From the NCBI GenBank assembly GCA_047626155.1, contig JBLHRR010000070.1, positions 1-26,137 on the forward strand: DNA of 26,137 nt, in the 5' to 3' direction. A program made the translations under genes and the position numbers. This document shows, one piece after another, positions 1-7,650 of the stretch (position 1 is the first letter of the stretch; each line of letters opens with the position of its first letter). Under the pieces are notes generated by a model that did no database searches, was not told the origin of the DNA, and was given only the letters and a program-made list of their open reading frames with translations. Origin of the DNA: CALGLS01 sp047626155 (lineage in GTDB: Bacteria; Bacteroidota; Bacteroidia; Chitinophagales; Saprospiraceae).

Positions 1-1856
1 TTGATTGCCCGGATCCAGGAAATTGCGATGACGGCATTTGTGCAAACGGTGAAGAAGTTTGGGATGGCGATCTGTGTGAATGTATTACCATAAATGTACC
101 AACGCCATGTGAAGACGATGGCGACTGCTCAAATGGAGACGAAGTTTGGGACGCTGATAACTGTATCTGTAATCAAGAGAACGTACCGACACCATGTGAA
201 GACGATGGCGATTGTACGAATGGAGAAGAAATTTGGGATACCGCCACTTGTACTTGTACACAAATAAATGTACCGACTCCTTGTGAAGATGATGGTGATT
301 GTACGAATGGATTTGAAATATGGGATGCGACGACCTGTAGTTGTAACATTACTCCTCCAGTTTTAGGTTGTACGAATCCGATAGCGAATAATTTTGATCC
401 AACAGCAACCTGTGATGACGGTAGTTGTACCTTTGATTGCCCTGATCCAGGGAATTGTGATGATGGGAATTGTGAAAATGGGGAAGAAGTTTGGGACGGC
501 GATATTTGCGAATGTATTGTTATAAACGTACCAACGCCCTGTGAAGATGATGGGGATTGCACGAATGGATTTGAAGTCTGGGATGCTAACACTTGTACTT
601 GTAATATAACACCTTCAGTGTTTGGTTGTACTGACCCAGCGGCTAATAATTTTGATCCAGCGGCCACTTGTGATGATGGTAGTTGTGAATTTGATTGCCC
701 GGATCCGGGTAACTGTGATGATGGAGATTGTAGCAATGGTTTGGAAACCTGGGACGATGTATTGTGTGAATGCCAGTCGGGTACCTCCGTTGATTGTACC
801 AATGGAACCACTTCTCAACTACCTTGTGACGACGACGATCCCTGTACCGATAACGATATGCAAATCGTTTTAGATTGTGATGGTACGGTTTGCGTGCCTT
901 GTACGGGATCAATCCCAACAGGTTGTAACAATGGAGCTACAACTAGTTTGCCTTGTGATGATGGAGATGATTGTACTACAAATGATATGGAGCTTATTTT
1001 GAATTGTGATGGTTCAGTCTGTGAGCCTTGTATGGGGATCGCAATTGATTGTAGTACTGGTTCCACTTCAGTGGTGCCTTGTGATGATGGCAATCCATCG
1101 ACCATAAATGACATGGAAACGATTCTGGATTGTGACGGTTCCACCTGTGAGCCTTGTATTGGTGAAATGACAGATTGTGCCACTGGAGAAACTTCTATTG
1201 TGGTTTGTGACGACGGTGATCCTTGTACTATAAACGATGAGGAAACGATCTTAGATGCTGATGGGACAGTTTGTGTTCCTTGTGCCGGGCAAGCAATAGT
1301 AGAGGATGATATTGCGGCGTTGGATGATGCTTTTGAAATTGATGTTACGGAAATGCTTTCAGGGGATTTGTCTGATAATGACGAGTTGATTTCGAATCTG
1401 AATTTTGTTTATGAGAATACAACTAGCCCGGAATTTGGCGCGCTGAATCTGAGTGAGGATGGAACATTTACTTATCAAGTAATTACCCCAGTTAGTGAAA
1501 ACGATGCTTTTAGTTATCAGGTTTGTTTAGAAAATTGCCCGGCGATTTGTTCAGAGGCAGATGTAGAATTGAGTATCTTTTTATCGGAAATAATTATCCC
1601 TGATGCGATTAGTCCGAACGGTGACGGCGTGAATGATTTCTGGGTGATACCAGGAATCTTAAATTGGGAGAATAACAAGATGATCGTTGTGAACAGATGG
1701 GGAGATCCGGTTTATGAAGCCAGTCCTTATATCAACGAGTGGGGAGGCGAGAGCAAGAAAGGAGGAGCGCTGTCAGAAGGAACTTATTATTATTACCTGA
1801 GTTTGGATATCGCGGATGGAAAAACCTATAAAGGAACCATAACGATTGTGCGATAG
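1..1856 (+). CDS. Cys/Asp-rich repeat surface protein with gliding-type (type B) T9SS C-terminal domain, 5' partial
   Basis: The reading frame is open from base 3 to the TAG at 1854-1856, about 617 codons, and continues off the left edge, so signal peptide and N-terminus are missing. The visible part has Cys/Asp repeats (PTPCEDDGDC, DCPDPGNCDDG, and the GCTDPAANNFDP...DDGSC motif familiar in marine Bacteroidota proteins), then four ~42-residue repeats containing PCDDGDPCT and DCDGTVC. A cadherin/Ig-like segment with DDAFEIDVTEML and SEDGTFTYQV follows. The last ~90 residues (IPDAISPNGDGVNDFW, NRWGDPVYE, EGTYYYYLSL, YKGTITIVR) match the gliding-associated C-terminal domain, a type B sorting signal. 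Asp/Gly-rich loops resemble calcium-binding repeats (inference). The likely role is a cell-surface adhesin or structural protein exported by T9SS; the ligand is unknown. The downstream gene encodes its probable PorP/SprF partner. Confidence 0.9.
   Translation, partial: DCPDPGNCDDGICANGEEVWDGDLCECITINVPTPCEDDGDCSNGDEVWDADNCICNQENVPTPCEDDGDCTNGEEIWDTATCTCTQINVPTPCEDDGDCTNGFEIWDATTCSCNITPPVLGCTNPIANNFDPTATCDDGSCTFDCPDPGNCDDGNCENGEEVWDGDICECIVINVPTPCEDDGDCTNGFEVWDANTCTCNITPSVFGCTDPAANNFDPAATCDDGSCEFDCPDPGNCDDGDCSNGLETWDDVLCECQSGTSVDCTNGTTSQLPCDDDDPCTDNDMQIVLDCDGTVCVPCTGSIPTGCNNGATTSLPCDDGDDCTTNDMELILNCDGSVCEPCMGIAIDCSTGSTSVVPCDDGNPSTINDMETILDCDGSTCEPCIGEMTDCATGETSIVVCDDGDPCTINDEETILDADGTVCVPCAGQAIVEDDIAALDDAFEIDVTEMLSGDLSDNDELISNLNFVYENTTSPEFGALNLSEDGTFTYQVITPVSENDAFSYQVCLENCPAICSEADVELSIFLSEIIIPDAISPNGDGVNDFWVIPGILNWENNKMIVVNRWGDPVYEASPYINEWGGESKKGGALSEGTYYYYLSLDIADGKTYKGTITIVR
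3..791 (+). repeat. Nested 87-bp and 258-bp tandem repeats inside the surface-protein gene
   Basis: A 29-codon unit starting VPTPCEDDGDC begins at 96, 183 and 270, exactly 87 bp apart, and once more at 528. A larger unit starting DCPDPGNCDDG begins at 3, 435 and 693. The second spacing is 258 bp and the first is 432 bp, which equals 258 plus two extra 87-bp units. The motif GCTxPxANNFDPxATCDDGSC closes each larger unit. The repeats stay in frame and diverge mainly at third codon positions. Confidence 0.9.
792..1292 (+). repeat. Four ~126-129-bp coding repeats
   Basis: Four consecutive units of 42-43 codons begin with (D/G)Cx(N/T)G. Each carries a PCDDxxPxT-NDxE core and ends in DGxxCxPCxG. 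The fourth has lost one Cys in the ILDADG segment. They are in frame with the surface-protein CDS and differ in motif from the 87-bp repeats upstream. Confidence 0.85.
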
Positions 1857-1920
1857 ATCTGGTAAACCTTATATCTCTAGTTTATTTTGATCAAATGGAA
1901 TTACTTAGTATTAAATTAAA

Positions 1921-1926
1921 AAAGGA
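1921..1926 (+). promoter_or_regulatory. Ribosome binding site that decides the PorP/SprF start
   Basis: AAAGGA lies 4 bases before the ATG at 1931, whereas the upstream ATG at 1895 has no purine-rich element. Together with the signal peptide this favours the 1931 start. Confidence 0.6.
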
Positions 1927-1930
1927 AAAC

Positions 1931-2842
1931 ATGAAATATTTCTATTCTTTTATTTGTACAACAATAGTTTTACTTTTTTGTAATAGCGTCTTGTTTGCGC
2001 AGCAAATACCGTTGCTTAATCAGAGTGCGGAAAACCTTAACCCTGCTTATTTATCACAGGACTATTACAAATATGATTTACCGACTGCTGCAACGTTACG
2101 CTATCGGAACCAGTGGACGGGAATTAAAGGAGCGCCCCAAACTATTTTGGGCAGCTTTTCCCATTTTGAAGAAGACCTTAATTTTATGTTTGGTGGAGAC
2201 ATCATTCACGATGAAACCGGCCCTACTGGTTTTACCGGTATATATGGAAAGGCAGGATACGCGCTAAAACTAAACAAGGAATTTTTGTTGACTGTTGGTG
2301 CAAAGGGTGGTCTGGTTCAATATCGGGTACGAGGAGACGAGTTGACTTTTTTGGAAGCAGGAGATATTGCCAATGAGAATGTGACGAAATTGTTTCCAGA
2401 TTTTAGTGTAGGAGCAATGTTGTATTATGATAAGAATTATTACATTGGATTTTCAGTACCGCAGGTTTTTGGTCTGGACTTAGAATTTAAAGGCGATGTT
2501 AAAGATTATAATATCCAACGAGTGCAACATTACTATGGAATTATAGGAGCCCGGTTTGATCTGGAAGACGAGACATGGTTGGAAGTATCTTCGCAAGCAG
2601 CCTATACGGCCAACGTTTCCTTTTATATGGGAGGAAGACTAGAGTTTGAATTTCGTCACTTGTTTTGGATAGCGGCAAATGGATCTAGTGCTAAGGAGGC
2701 CGGTATTGGTGTTGGGGCAATCATGGATGTGGGAATGAATAGTAATGTCTTGAAATTTGGATATACTTTTTCTAATTATTTTCAAGAGTATGGGTCACAT
2801 TTTGGGACGGTGCATGAGTTGGGGGCTAGGATGAGTTGGTGA
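1931..2842 (+). CDS. PorP/SprF family type IX secretion system membrane protein
   Basis: This 304-residue protein starts at the ATG at 1931, which has AAAGGA four bases upstream and opens directly into a signal peptide (MKYFYSFICTTIVLLF, ending near LFAQQ). An earlier in-frame ATG at 1895 would add 12 charged residues before the signal and is less likely. The mature start QQIPLLNQSAENLNPAYL, with its N-P-A motif, and the following aromatic-rich beta-strands with gaps such as FGGDIIHDETGPTG, are typical of the PorP/SprF family of outer-membrane beta-barrels. In Flavobacterium, SprF is needed to export or anchor the SprB adhesin and is encoded just after it. The same order here, 74 bp after a type B CTD protein, suggests a dedicated pair (inference). 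Co-transcription is likely. Confidence 0.9.
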   Translation: MKYFYSFICTTIVLLFCNSVLFAQQIPLLNQSAENLNPAYLSQDYYKYDLPTAATLRYRNQWTGIKGAPQTILGSFSHFEEDLNFMFGGDIIHDETGPTGFTGIYGKAGYALKLNKEFLLTVGAKGGLVQYRVRGDELTFLEAGDIANENVTKLFPDFSVGAMLYYDKNYYIGFSVPQVFGLDLEFKGDVKDYNIQRVQHYYGIIGARFDLEDETWLEVSSQAAYTANVSFYMGGRLEFEFRHLFWIAANGSSAKEAGIGVGAIMDVGMNSNVLKFGYTFSNYFQEYGSHFGTVHELGARMSW

Positions 2843-2952
2843 TTTCTTAGGACTAAACAATTTCTTAATGCTATTGTATAAGCTGGCTTGCCTCGCGCTT
2901 GCTATTGTGATTTTACCTTCCCCTGGTATCCAGCACAAATCATCATTTTATA

Positions 2953-3288
2953 TCACCTTCTTATCAAGTATTTATTAAATGTGTTTACAGCATCGGATTG
3001 TTCTTTCCAAATTATAGCTGGGATTAGCAGAGATACAGTGCTAACAGCATCAAGGATATTCCACAACAATAAAGTTACAACAAAACCAATTATTAACCCT
3101 CCAATTAGAATTGTATTATTTTTCTTAGCCCGAATATCATTTACATGGATCGTACTATTTTTAAGACAATTGGAACATTGAATATTAAATTCTTCCCCTT
3201 TATCCATTATTAAATCTGGCCTTGTGGAAGCATTTGATTTTATTGAAGTCTGTGTTCTACATAATTTACAAACAGTAAATAAATTCAT
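2953..3288 (-). CDS. Small zinc-ribbon membrane protein, function unknown
   Basis: A 111-residue protein. Its N-terminal ~55 residues carry two CxxC pairs (C7/C10 and C38/C41) that could form one zinc ribbon. The segment between them contains KSNASTRPDLIMDKGEEF, and HVNDIRAKKNN follows. Two hydrophobic stretches (about residues 59-78 and 83-95) predict a small C-terminal membrane hairpin, with a charged tail FNKYLIRR. I recall similar short zinc-ribbon/membrane proteins in other Bacteroidota but know no assigned function. It is convergent with porP/sprF (110-bp gap) and appears monocistronic. A competing + strand frame over the same bases has neither the motifs nor a sensible protein pattern. 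Confidence 0.7.
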   Translation of the reverse strand: MNLFTVCKLCRTQTSIKSNASTRPDLIMDKGEEFNIQCSNCLKNSTIHVNDIRAKKNNTILIGGLIIGFVVTLLLWNILDAVSTVSLLIPAIIWKEQSDAVNTFNKYLIRR

Positions 3289-3626
3289 ACATTTTACTTT
3301 TATGATATTACTTATCCTCTAATCGCTTCTGGTAAGGTAGCTTCAAACAACCAATAGGGGAAGCTATATGCTTTATTTTATAGTAGCTCAAATTAGATAT
3401 AAGTCATCGAAATAACAAAATGTAGGGATCGGTTTATTTTCCTATTGTACTAATCAACAAAAAAACAACTTCAAGATCCTGCCTGGCAACTCGACAGGTT
3501 TATAATCATTTGTTTAACTTTACAAGGATAAGGAGCGAAAGTTAAGCAAACGACTGAACCTAAAAGCATAAACGTTCATTTATAAAATACTAATAAAACA
3601 ACCCAAAATCTAACACCCACTCCCTA
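3289..3626. other. Intergenic region between divergent genes, with one hairpin
   Basis: These 338 bp separate the zinc-ribbon gene (-) from the O-antigen ligase-like gene (+), so both promoters should lie here. I see no convincing ORF. The notable items are an inverted repeat at 3509-3550 and, just before it, CCTGCCTGGC (3478-3487), which recurs at 18136-18145. No clean TTTG / TAnnTTTG promoter could be assigned. Confidence 0.6.
3509..3550 (+). repeat. 13-bp inverted repeat upstream of the O-antigen ligase-like gene
   Basis: TTTGTTTAACTTT (3509-3521) and AAAGTTAAGCAAA (3538-3550) pair over 13 positions, with one pair being G-U in RNA. The 16-nt loop contains AAGGATAAGGAG. It lies 77 bp before the start codon with no T-run after it, so it is more likely an operator or 5' UTR hairpin than a terminator. 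Confidence 0.55.
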
Positions 3627-5495
3627 GTGATAAAAAAAAACTCCCCATCCCACCTTCCTTCAAACGCCACTTGGCAAAGCCAACTCAGCCTACTCTACTT
3701 AATTTGCATTTTCACTTTCTCCCTTCTAGCTTTTCATCGCTCGGTACTAGATTACACTCTACTACCTCGCTATACCTCCGCCTCTTTTGTCTTCCTCCTA
3801 ACAGCACTTTTCCTAGGACTTAAAAGCACCACCAAAAACAGCAACATCCAATGGCCCCGAATGGATTGGCCAACAGGACTCTTACTAAGCTATTTCATCT
3901 GGAGTACTTTCTCTGTTGCCTGGGCTACGAATTTTTCAGAAGCCATTTTTGAAAGTCAAAAAGGAATACTTGGTTTCGCTGCTTTTTATATCTGTCGTTG
4001 GTTTCAGTTGAATGATGAGAATTTTATCTCTCGTTTATTGAAAAGCATAGTGGTAGTCAGTGGAGTCGTTTTCTTGTTGGTCTGCTGGCAAATGGTTCAA
4101 GTGGATGCTGGACTTGAAAATGTACATTATGAGATCAGAGGAATCAGTGGACATAAAAATTTATTTTCAACCGTTTTGTTTTTGCTTGCCGGTTTTTTGA
4201 GTATTGCTTATTTTAAATTGGAGAAAAATTGGCGCAAAGCTGCTGTCTCTTTTTTAATTGTAATATTATTGTTGATCATCTATTTAAAAACAAGATCCGT
4301 TTATCTGGCGCTCGTAGTGATCGCTGGGGTTTTTCTTTTTAGAAAACTAAGACAGCAGTTAGGAACAAAGTTGGCTGCTACGCTGAGTAAAGGAATCGTT
4401 GCCTTATTTTTACTTGGTCTGCTGGGCTTTCTGTACACCTGGCAAACCAATCAATTAATTCCTTTGCTACAGACTTCTAGTATAGACCAGCTCTGGCAAT
4501 CGGACACAGGCTATGAACGCTTAATGCTCTGGGAAAAAACAGCCTCTGTTATTCGGCAGTCTCCTTTCTTTGGTGTAGGTGCCGGCAATTGGCAAATTGA
4601 ATACCCGAACTATAACGTCCACGGGCTTTACAGCGTTGAATTGGATTCTACTACTTTCCAAAGACCGCACAACGACTGGCTTTGGGTTTGGGCAGAAACA
4701 GGTATCATTGGCCTGCTTTGCTATCTCGGTTTCTTTCTTGCAATTGTGCAAGCTGGCTTACATAATTTGAAAAAAGAAATTTTGCCTACCAACCGATTGG
4801 CACTTATTACTCGTCTTGCATTTATAGCAGGCTTTATGATCATTGCCTGTTTCAGTTTTCCAAAAGAACGAATCGAGATATTATTGTTGTTTTATACTTT
4901 AATGGGTTTGTTTTACCCTATAGAATCGAAGCAAAATATAAAATCCCTGTATTGGGCTAAGTTGGTTTTGGTATTGATTATCCTGAGTACTGCTTTGAAT
5001 CTGTATATTGGTAAAAAAAGAATGAATGGCGAAAAGGCTATGAAAGAAGTGCTTGTTTTGAAGCAACAAAAAAACTGGCCGAGATTGATAGAAGCTTCAG
5101 ATCAGGCTTTTTCCAAATGGTACACCGTTGACCCGACCACCATTCCGATTCACTGGTATCGAGGCACTGCTCATTTTATTTTAGGAGAGCAGAAAGCGGC
5201 ACTTCAGGACTTCTTGAAAGCGGAAGAATACACGCCTTTTAATCAGCATATTCAAAATGATTTAGGAACTTGTTACGAAACTATGGGACGAAAAGAAAAG
5301 GCGAGGGGTTACTATAAAGAAGCCATCAGAATTAGCCCCTTGTTCGACGATCCCCGCTTGAATCTTAGTATTTCTTATTACAACAATGGTGAATACCAAA
5401 AAGCGCTAGATTGGGTAAACAGCATTCAGAACCATGAGTTAAAGATGAAATATCGAACGATTATTTTAAACAAACAAAATAAAGCTATCAAATAA
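3627..5495 (+). CDS. O-antigen ligase/polymerase-family membrane protein with C-terminal TPRs
   Basis: A 622-residue protein with a GTG start at 3627; the next in-frame ATG falls ~78 codons later, after two predicted membrane helices, so GTG is preferred although no clear ribosome site is visible. The first ~460 residues contain about a dozen membrane helices with the Wzy_C/O-antigen ligase pattern: RGISGHKNLFS near residue 170, FGVGAGNWQIEYP, and RPHNDWLWVWAETG with H348 in the periplasmic loop that is catalytically important in WaaL-type enzymes. After a last helix, residues ~500-620 form TPR-like helices (WYRGTAHFILGEQKAALQDF, NDLGTCYETMGRKEKARGYY). The family transfers or polymerises undecaprenol-linked glycans at the inner membrane. 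A type A T9SS cargo follows after 14 bp; type A cargo is anchored on A-LPS in Porphyromonas, so a glycan link is possible (inference). A Wzy polymerase cannot be excluded. Confidence 0.85.
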   Translation: MIKKNSPSHLPSNATWQSQLSLLYLICIFTFSLLAFHRSVLDYTLLPRYTSASFVFLLTALFLGLKSTTKNSNIQWPRMDWPTGLLLSYFIWSTFSVAWATNFSEAIFESQKGILGFAAFYICRWFQLNDENFISRLLKSIVVVSGVVFLLVCWQMVQVDAGLENVHYEIRGISGHKNLFSTVLFLLAGFLSIAYFKLEKNWRKAAVSFLIVILLLIIYLKTRSVYLALVVIAGVFLFRKLRQQLGTKLAATLSKGIVALFLLGLLGFLYTWQTNQLIPLLQTSSIDQLWQSDTGYERLMLWEKTASVIRQSPFFGVGAGNWQIEYPNYNVHGLYSVELDSTTFQRPHNDWLWVWAETGIIGLLCYLGFFLAIVQAGLHNLKKEILPTNRLALITRLAFIAGFMIIACFSFPKERIEILLLFYTLMGLFYPIESKQNIKSLYWAKLVLVLIILSTALNLYIGKKRMNGEKAMKEVLVLKQQKNWPRLIEASDQAFSKWYTVDPTTIPIHWYRGTAHFILGEQKAALQDFLKAEEYTPFNQHIQNDLGTCYETMGRKEKARGYYKEAIRISPLFDDPRLNLSISYYNNGEYQKALDWVNSIQNHELKMKYRTIILNKQNKAIK

Positions 5496-5509
5496 TAAAA
5501 ATTACAACA

Positions 5510-7063
5510 ATGAAATTACAAAAAATGAAACAAAACCTTATTACAACCCTTGCCCTGACCTTATTCTTCTTTTGTGGTCTGCAGGCGCAAACCATTTCCC
5601 TTGATCCTAGTTCGGGGTTTCAGGATGACATACTAGTTACACATATTTCAGGAGCGGGTACTCAATTCCAATCGGGTACTTCTACCTGTGGTACTATTGA
5701 TTGGGGCGATATTGTTTTTCAACAAGGAAGTGAAACCATCTATCCATGGGATATTTATGTAGATGGCGACGAGTCTATATGGGTAGAATTTGAGATTTCT
5801 AGCGATGCTCCGTTGGGCACTTATGATGTGGTCATATTCGAAGGCAGCCCTTCAGGTTGTGAAGTTTCCTGTGAAGGTTGCTTTGAGGTACTGAACCCAG
5901 GAACGATCACTGATCTTGATATTACCACCGGAGGACAAGGAGAAGAATTGAAAGTAACCATCTCTGGAGAAAATACCTTTTGGAGTCAGGCCACGCCTTG
6001 TAGCATCAATGCCGGCAATGTAATCTTCTCACAAGGAAGTTCCACGATTTTCACCCCTGACAATGTAGTGGTACTCAGCACAGATACTTTATGTGTCTTC
6101 CTGACTGTACCAGCGGATAGCATCGACATTGGATTTTTTGACATACAGGTAGGTGCAGGTTTGGGCTGTGAGACAAGCTGTGAAGGTTGCTTCGAAGTGA
6201 TGTTCGGCCCCGAGATCGTACTCTTTTCCAGTAGTCAGGGCGGACAAGGCTCAGAGGCTATATTCACAATGGGCGCAAATAATGGTTCTTACACGGATTG
6301 CGAATTAACGACCGAGAATGTATTCCTTCAACTAGGTAATAACATTATATACCCGACCTCTGTCGAAATCGTAGATGATGAATTAATTGCCTCTTTCGAT
6401 ATACCAGAGGATGCTGTTGTTGGCGATTACAATCTCATTGTTGGTGATGGGCTAGACTACGAATGTATGTTCAGTTGTGAAGGCTGCTATCAAGTAACTG
6501 CGGCACCAGAAATTGTGTTGCCAACGAATACAAATGGAGATCAAGGAGGACAAGCTACTTTGTCCATAGGAATAACCAATGGCACTTACACAGATTGCGA
6601 ACTAACGACAGAAAATGTATTTCTTCAATTGGGTAATAACATTATATACCCGACTTCTGTTGAGATCGTAAATGATGAGCTGGTCACTACTTTTGACATA
6701 CCAGAAGATGCAGCAGTTGGTGATTACGATCTGGTTGTCGGAGAAGGCTTGGACTATGGCTGTACCTTTGATTGTCTTGCTTGTTTCACGGTAAGCCAAA
6801 CGATAGGAATTGACCCAGTTTTCAATTCCGCTTTATCGGTCTATCCAAATCCATTTGAGAATCAGGTTCATCTTCAGTCAGAGATGCTTTTACAAGAAGT
6901 TAGCTTACAGGTATATGATGGGATTGGACAATTGGTTCTGGATCGTAATTGGTCAGAGTTACAAAATGAAGTTATTGATGTAGCGCATTTGCCTAAAGGT
7001 GTTTATACCTTTAAAATTTTAGCGGCAGAAGGAGAAGCTTATAAGCGAGTAGTTCGCCAGTAA
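5510..7063 (+). CDS. Secreted repeat protein with type A T9SS sorting domain
   Basis: A 517-residue protein. It begins with a signal peptide ending at LQAQ; the ATG at 5510 is used here, though the ATG at 5525 also gives a good signal. About four ~100-residue beta-rich repeats follow, each ending in a Cys-containing motif such as CEGCFEV or CLACFTV. The third and fourth are nearly identical around TDCELTTENVFLQLGNNIIY and lie exactly 297 bp apart. The C-terminal ~80 residues (LSVYPNPFENQVHL, VYDGIGQLVL, LPKGVYTFKI, KRVVRQ) are a type A T9SS sorting domain, normally cleaved on the cell surface. The function of the repeats is not recognised. The gene starts 14 bp after the O-antigen ligase-like gene and is probably co-transcribed with it. 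A strong hairpin follows at 7089. Confidence 0.88.
   Translation: MKLQKMKQNLITTLALTLFFFCGLQAQTISLDPSSGFQDDILVTHISGAGTQFQSGTSTCGTIDWGDIVFQQGSETIYPWDIYVDGDESIWVEFEISSDAPLGTYDVVIFEGSPSGCEVSCEGCFEVLNPGTITDLDITTGGQGEELKVTISGENTFWSQATPCSINAGNVIFSQGSSTIFTPDNVVVLSTDTLCVFLTVPADSIDIGFFDIQVGAGLGCETSCEGCFEVMFGPEIVLFSSSQGGQGSEAIFTMGANNGSYTDCELTTENVFLQLGNNIIYPTSVEIVDDELIASFDIPEDAVVGDYNLIVGDGLDYECMFSCEGCYQVTAAPEIVLPTNTNGDQGGQATLSIGITNGTYTDCELTTENVFLQLGNNIIYPTSVEIVNDELVTTFDIPEDAAVGDYDLVVGEGLDYGCTFDCLACFTVSQTIGIDPVFNSALSVYPNPFENQVHLQSEMLLQEVSLQVYDGIGQLVLDRNWSELQNEVIDVAHLPKGVYTFKILAAEGEAYKRVVRQ
6296..6778 (+). repeat. 297-bp near-identical duplicated coding repeats
   Basis: The coding block beginning at the Asp codon at 6296 is repeated starting at 6593, 297 bp (99 codons) later. 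The first ~30 codons differ mostly at silent positions. This points to a duplication with purifying selection or to gene conversion. Confidence 0.8.
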
Positions 7064-7088
7064 GAGAAATAAAAATCTTTCCGTAAAC

Positions 7089-7125
7089 GACAGAGCCATC
7101 GCAATACTATTGTGATGGCTCTGTC
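7089..7125 (+). terminator. Stem-loop after the type A T9SS gene
   Basis: GACAGAGCCATCGCAA (7089-7104) pairs with TTGTGATGGCTCTGTC (7110-7125) over 16 bp, with one G-U pair and a 5-nt loop. It starts 25 bp after the stop codon. Only a short AATTT follows, so it may act as an intrinsic terminator or as a 3' stabilising hairpin. Confidence 0.75.
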
Positions 7126-7650
7126 AATTTACCACAGTTGTAACTGTTCAGTGGGGTATAGTTTAGCTGTGGATGGGAGGAAGACGGAAGTTTTCCATTA
7201 ATGCAAACCTTGAATTTGACAGTCCTTTAGTCTGTGGATTTCGCGTTCGACGGAAACTTCCGTCTTCCGTATCCGGTCTGAATAGTTAACCTCGGGTTTA
7301 ATAACCTCACTCTACGACAAACTCTTCTCGCTTAGCATCAGATGTTATAAAATACCCAATGCCGCCGCCCTCCATGTTCGTCCCTTTGAAGTGCTTTCAA
7401 TTTTCTGTATTTGGATATTCTACTGTTATATGGACAGAGGCTTCAGAAATGGTTGCCTGAAGTTTTACATTTTTTTAATTCATTTAACAAACGAATAATA
7501 AAAGCGCCCCATGCTCTCGTTTCAAACACCAAACACTAAACTTCATTCTCCACCACTAAAAAAACAAGGAATAGATAAAAACCTATATACACCTCTGTTG
7601 ATTTATCTAATAACCAAGAAGCGTCTCCTGTTTCTTTAAAACCTTTTTTT
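7126..7650. other. Intergenic region with an inverted-repeat element
   Basis: About 525 bp without a supportable gene. It holds an inverted-repeat element (7179-7268) and, on the minus strand at 7307-7474, a short protein-like reading interrupted by one stop that may be a decayed gene end. The last 150 bp are AT-rich and should carry the promoter of the lipoprotein gene at 7651, but no clear consensus promoter was found. Confidence 0.55.
7179..7268. repeat. ~90-bp inverted-repeat element, MITE-like
   Basis: GGAAGACGGAAGTTTTCC (7179-7196) and GGAAACTTCCGTCTTCC (7252-7268) are inverted copies that differ by one extra T. They enclose ~55 bp of non-coding DNA. The shape (short, terminal inverted repeats, no ORF, intergenic) fits a MITE-like or REP-like element. 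No target-site duplication is obvious. Confidence 0.55.

Noticed and set aside
3..791. CRISPR-like regular repeats
   Set aside because: The 87-bp repeats are in frame, without spacers, and encode a clear protein repeat.
173..811. 212-codon open frame on the minus strand
   Set aside because: It is an antisense shadow of the low-complexity repeats of the surface-protein gene. Its Ser/Gln/Val repetition mirrors the sense Asp/Cys codons and it shows no signal or domain.
2888..3181. 97-codon frame on the + strand
   Set aside because: It overlaps the minus-strand zinc-ribbon gene, which has paired CxxC motifs and clean membrane helices, while this frame shows neither.
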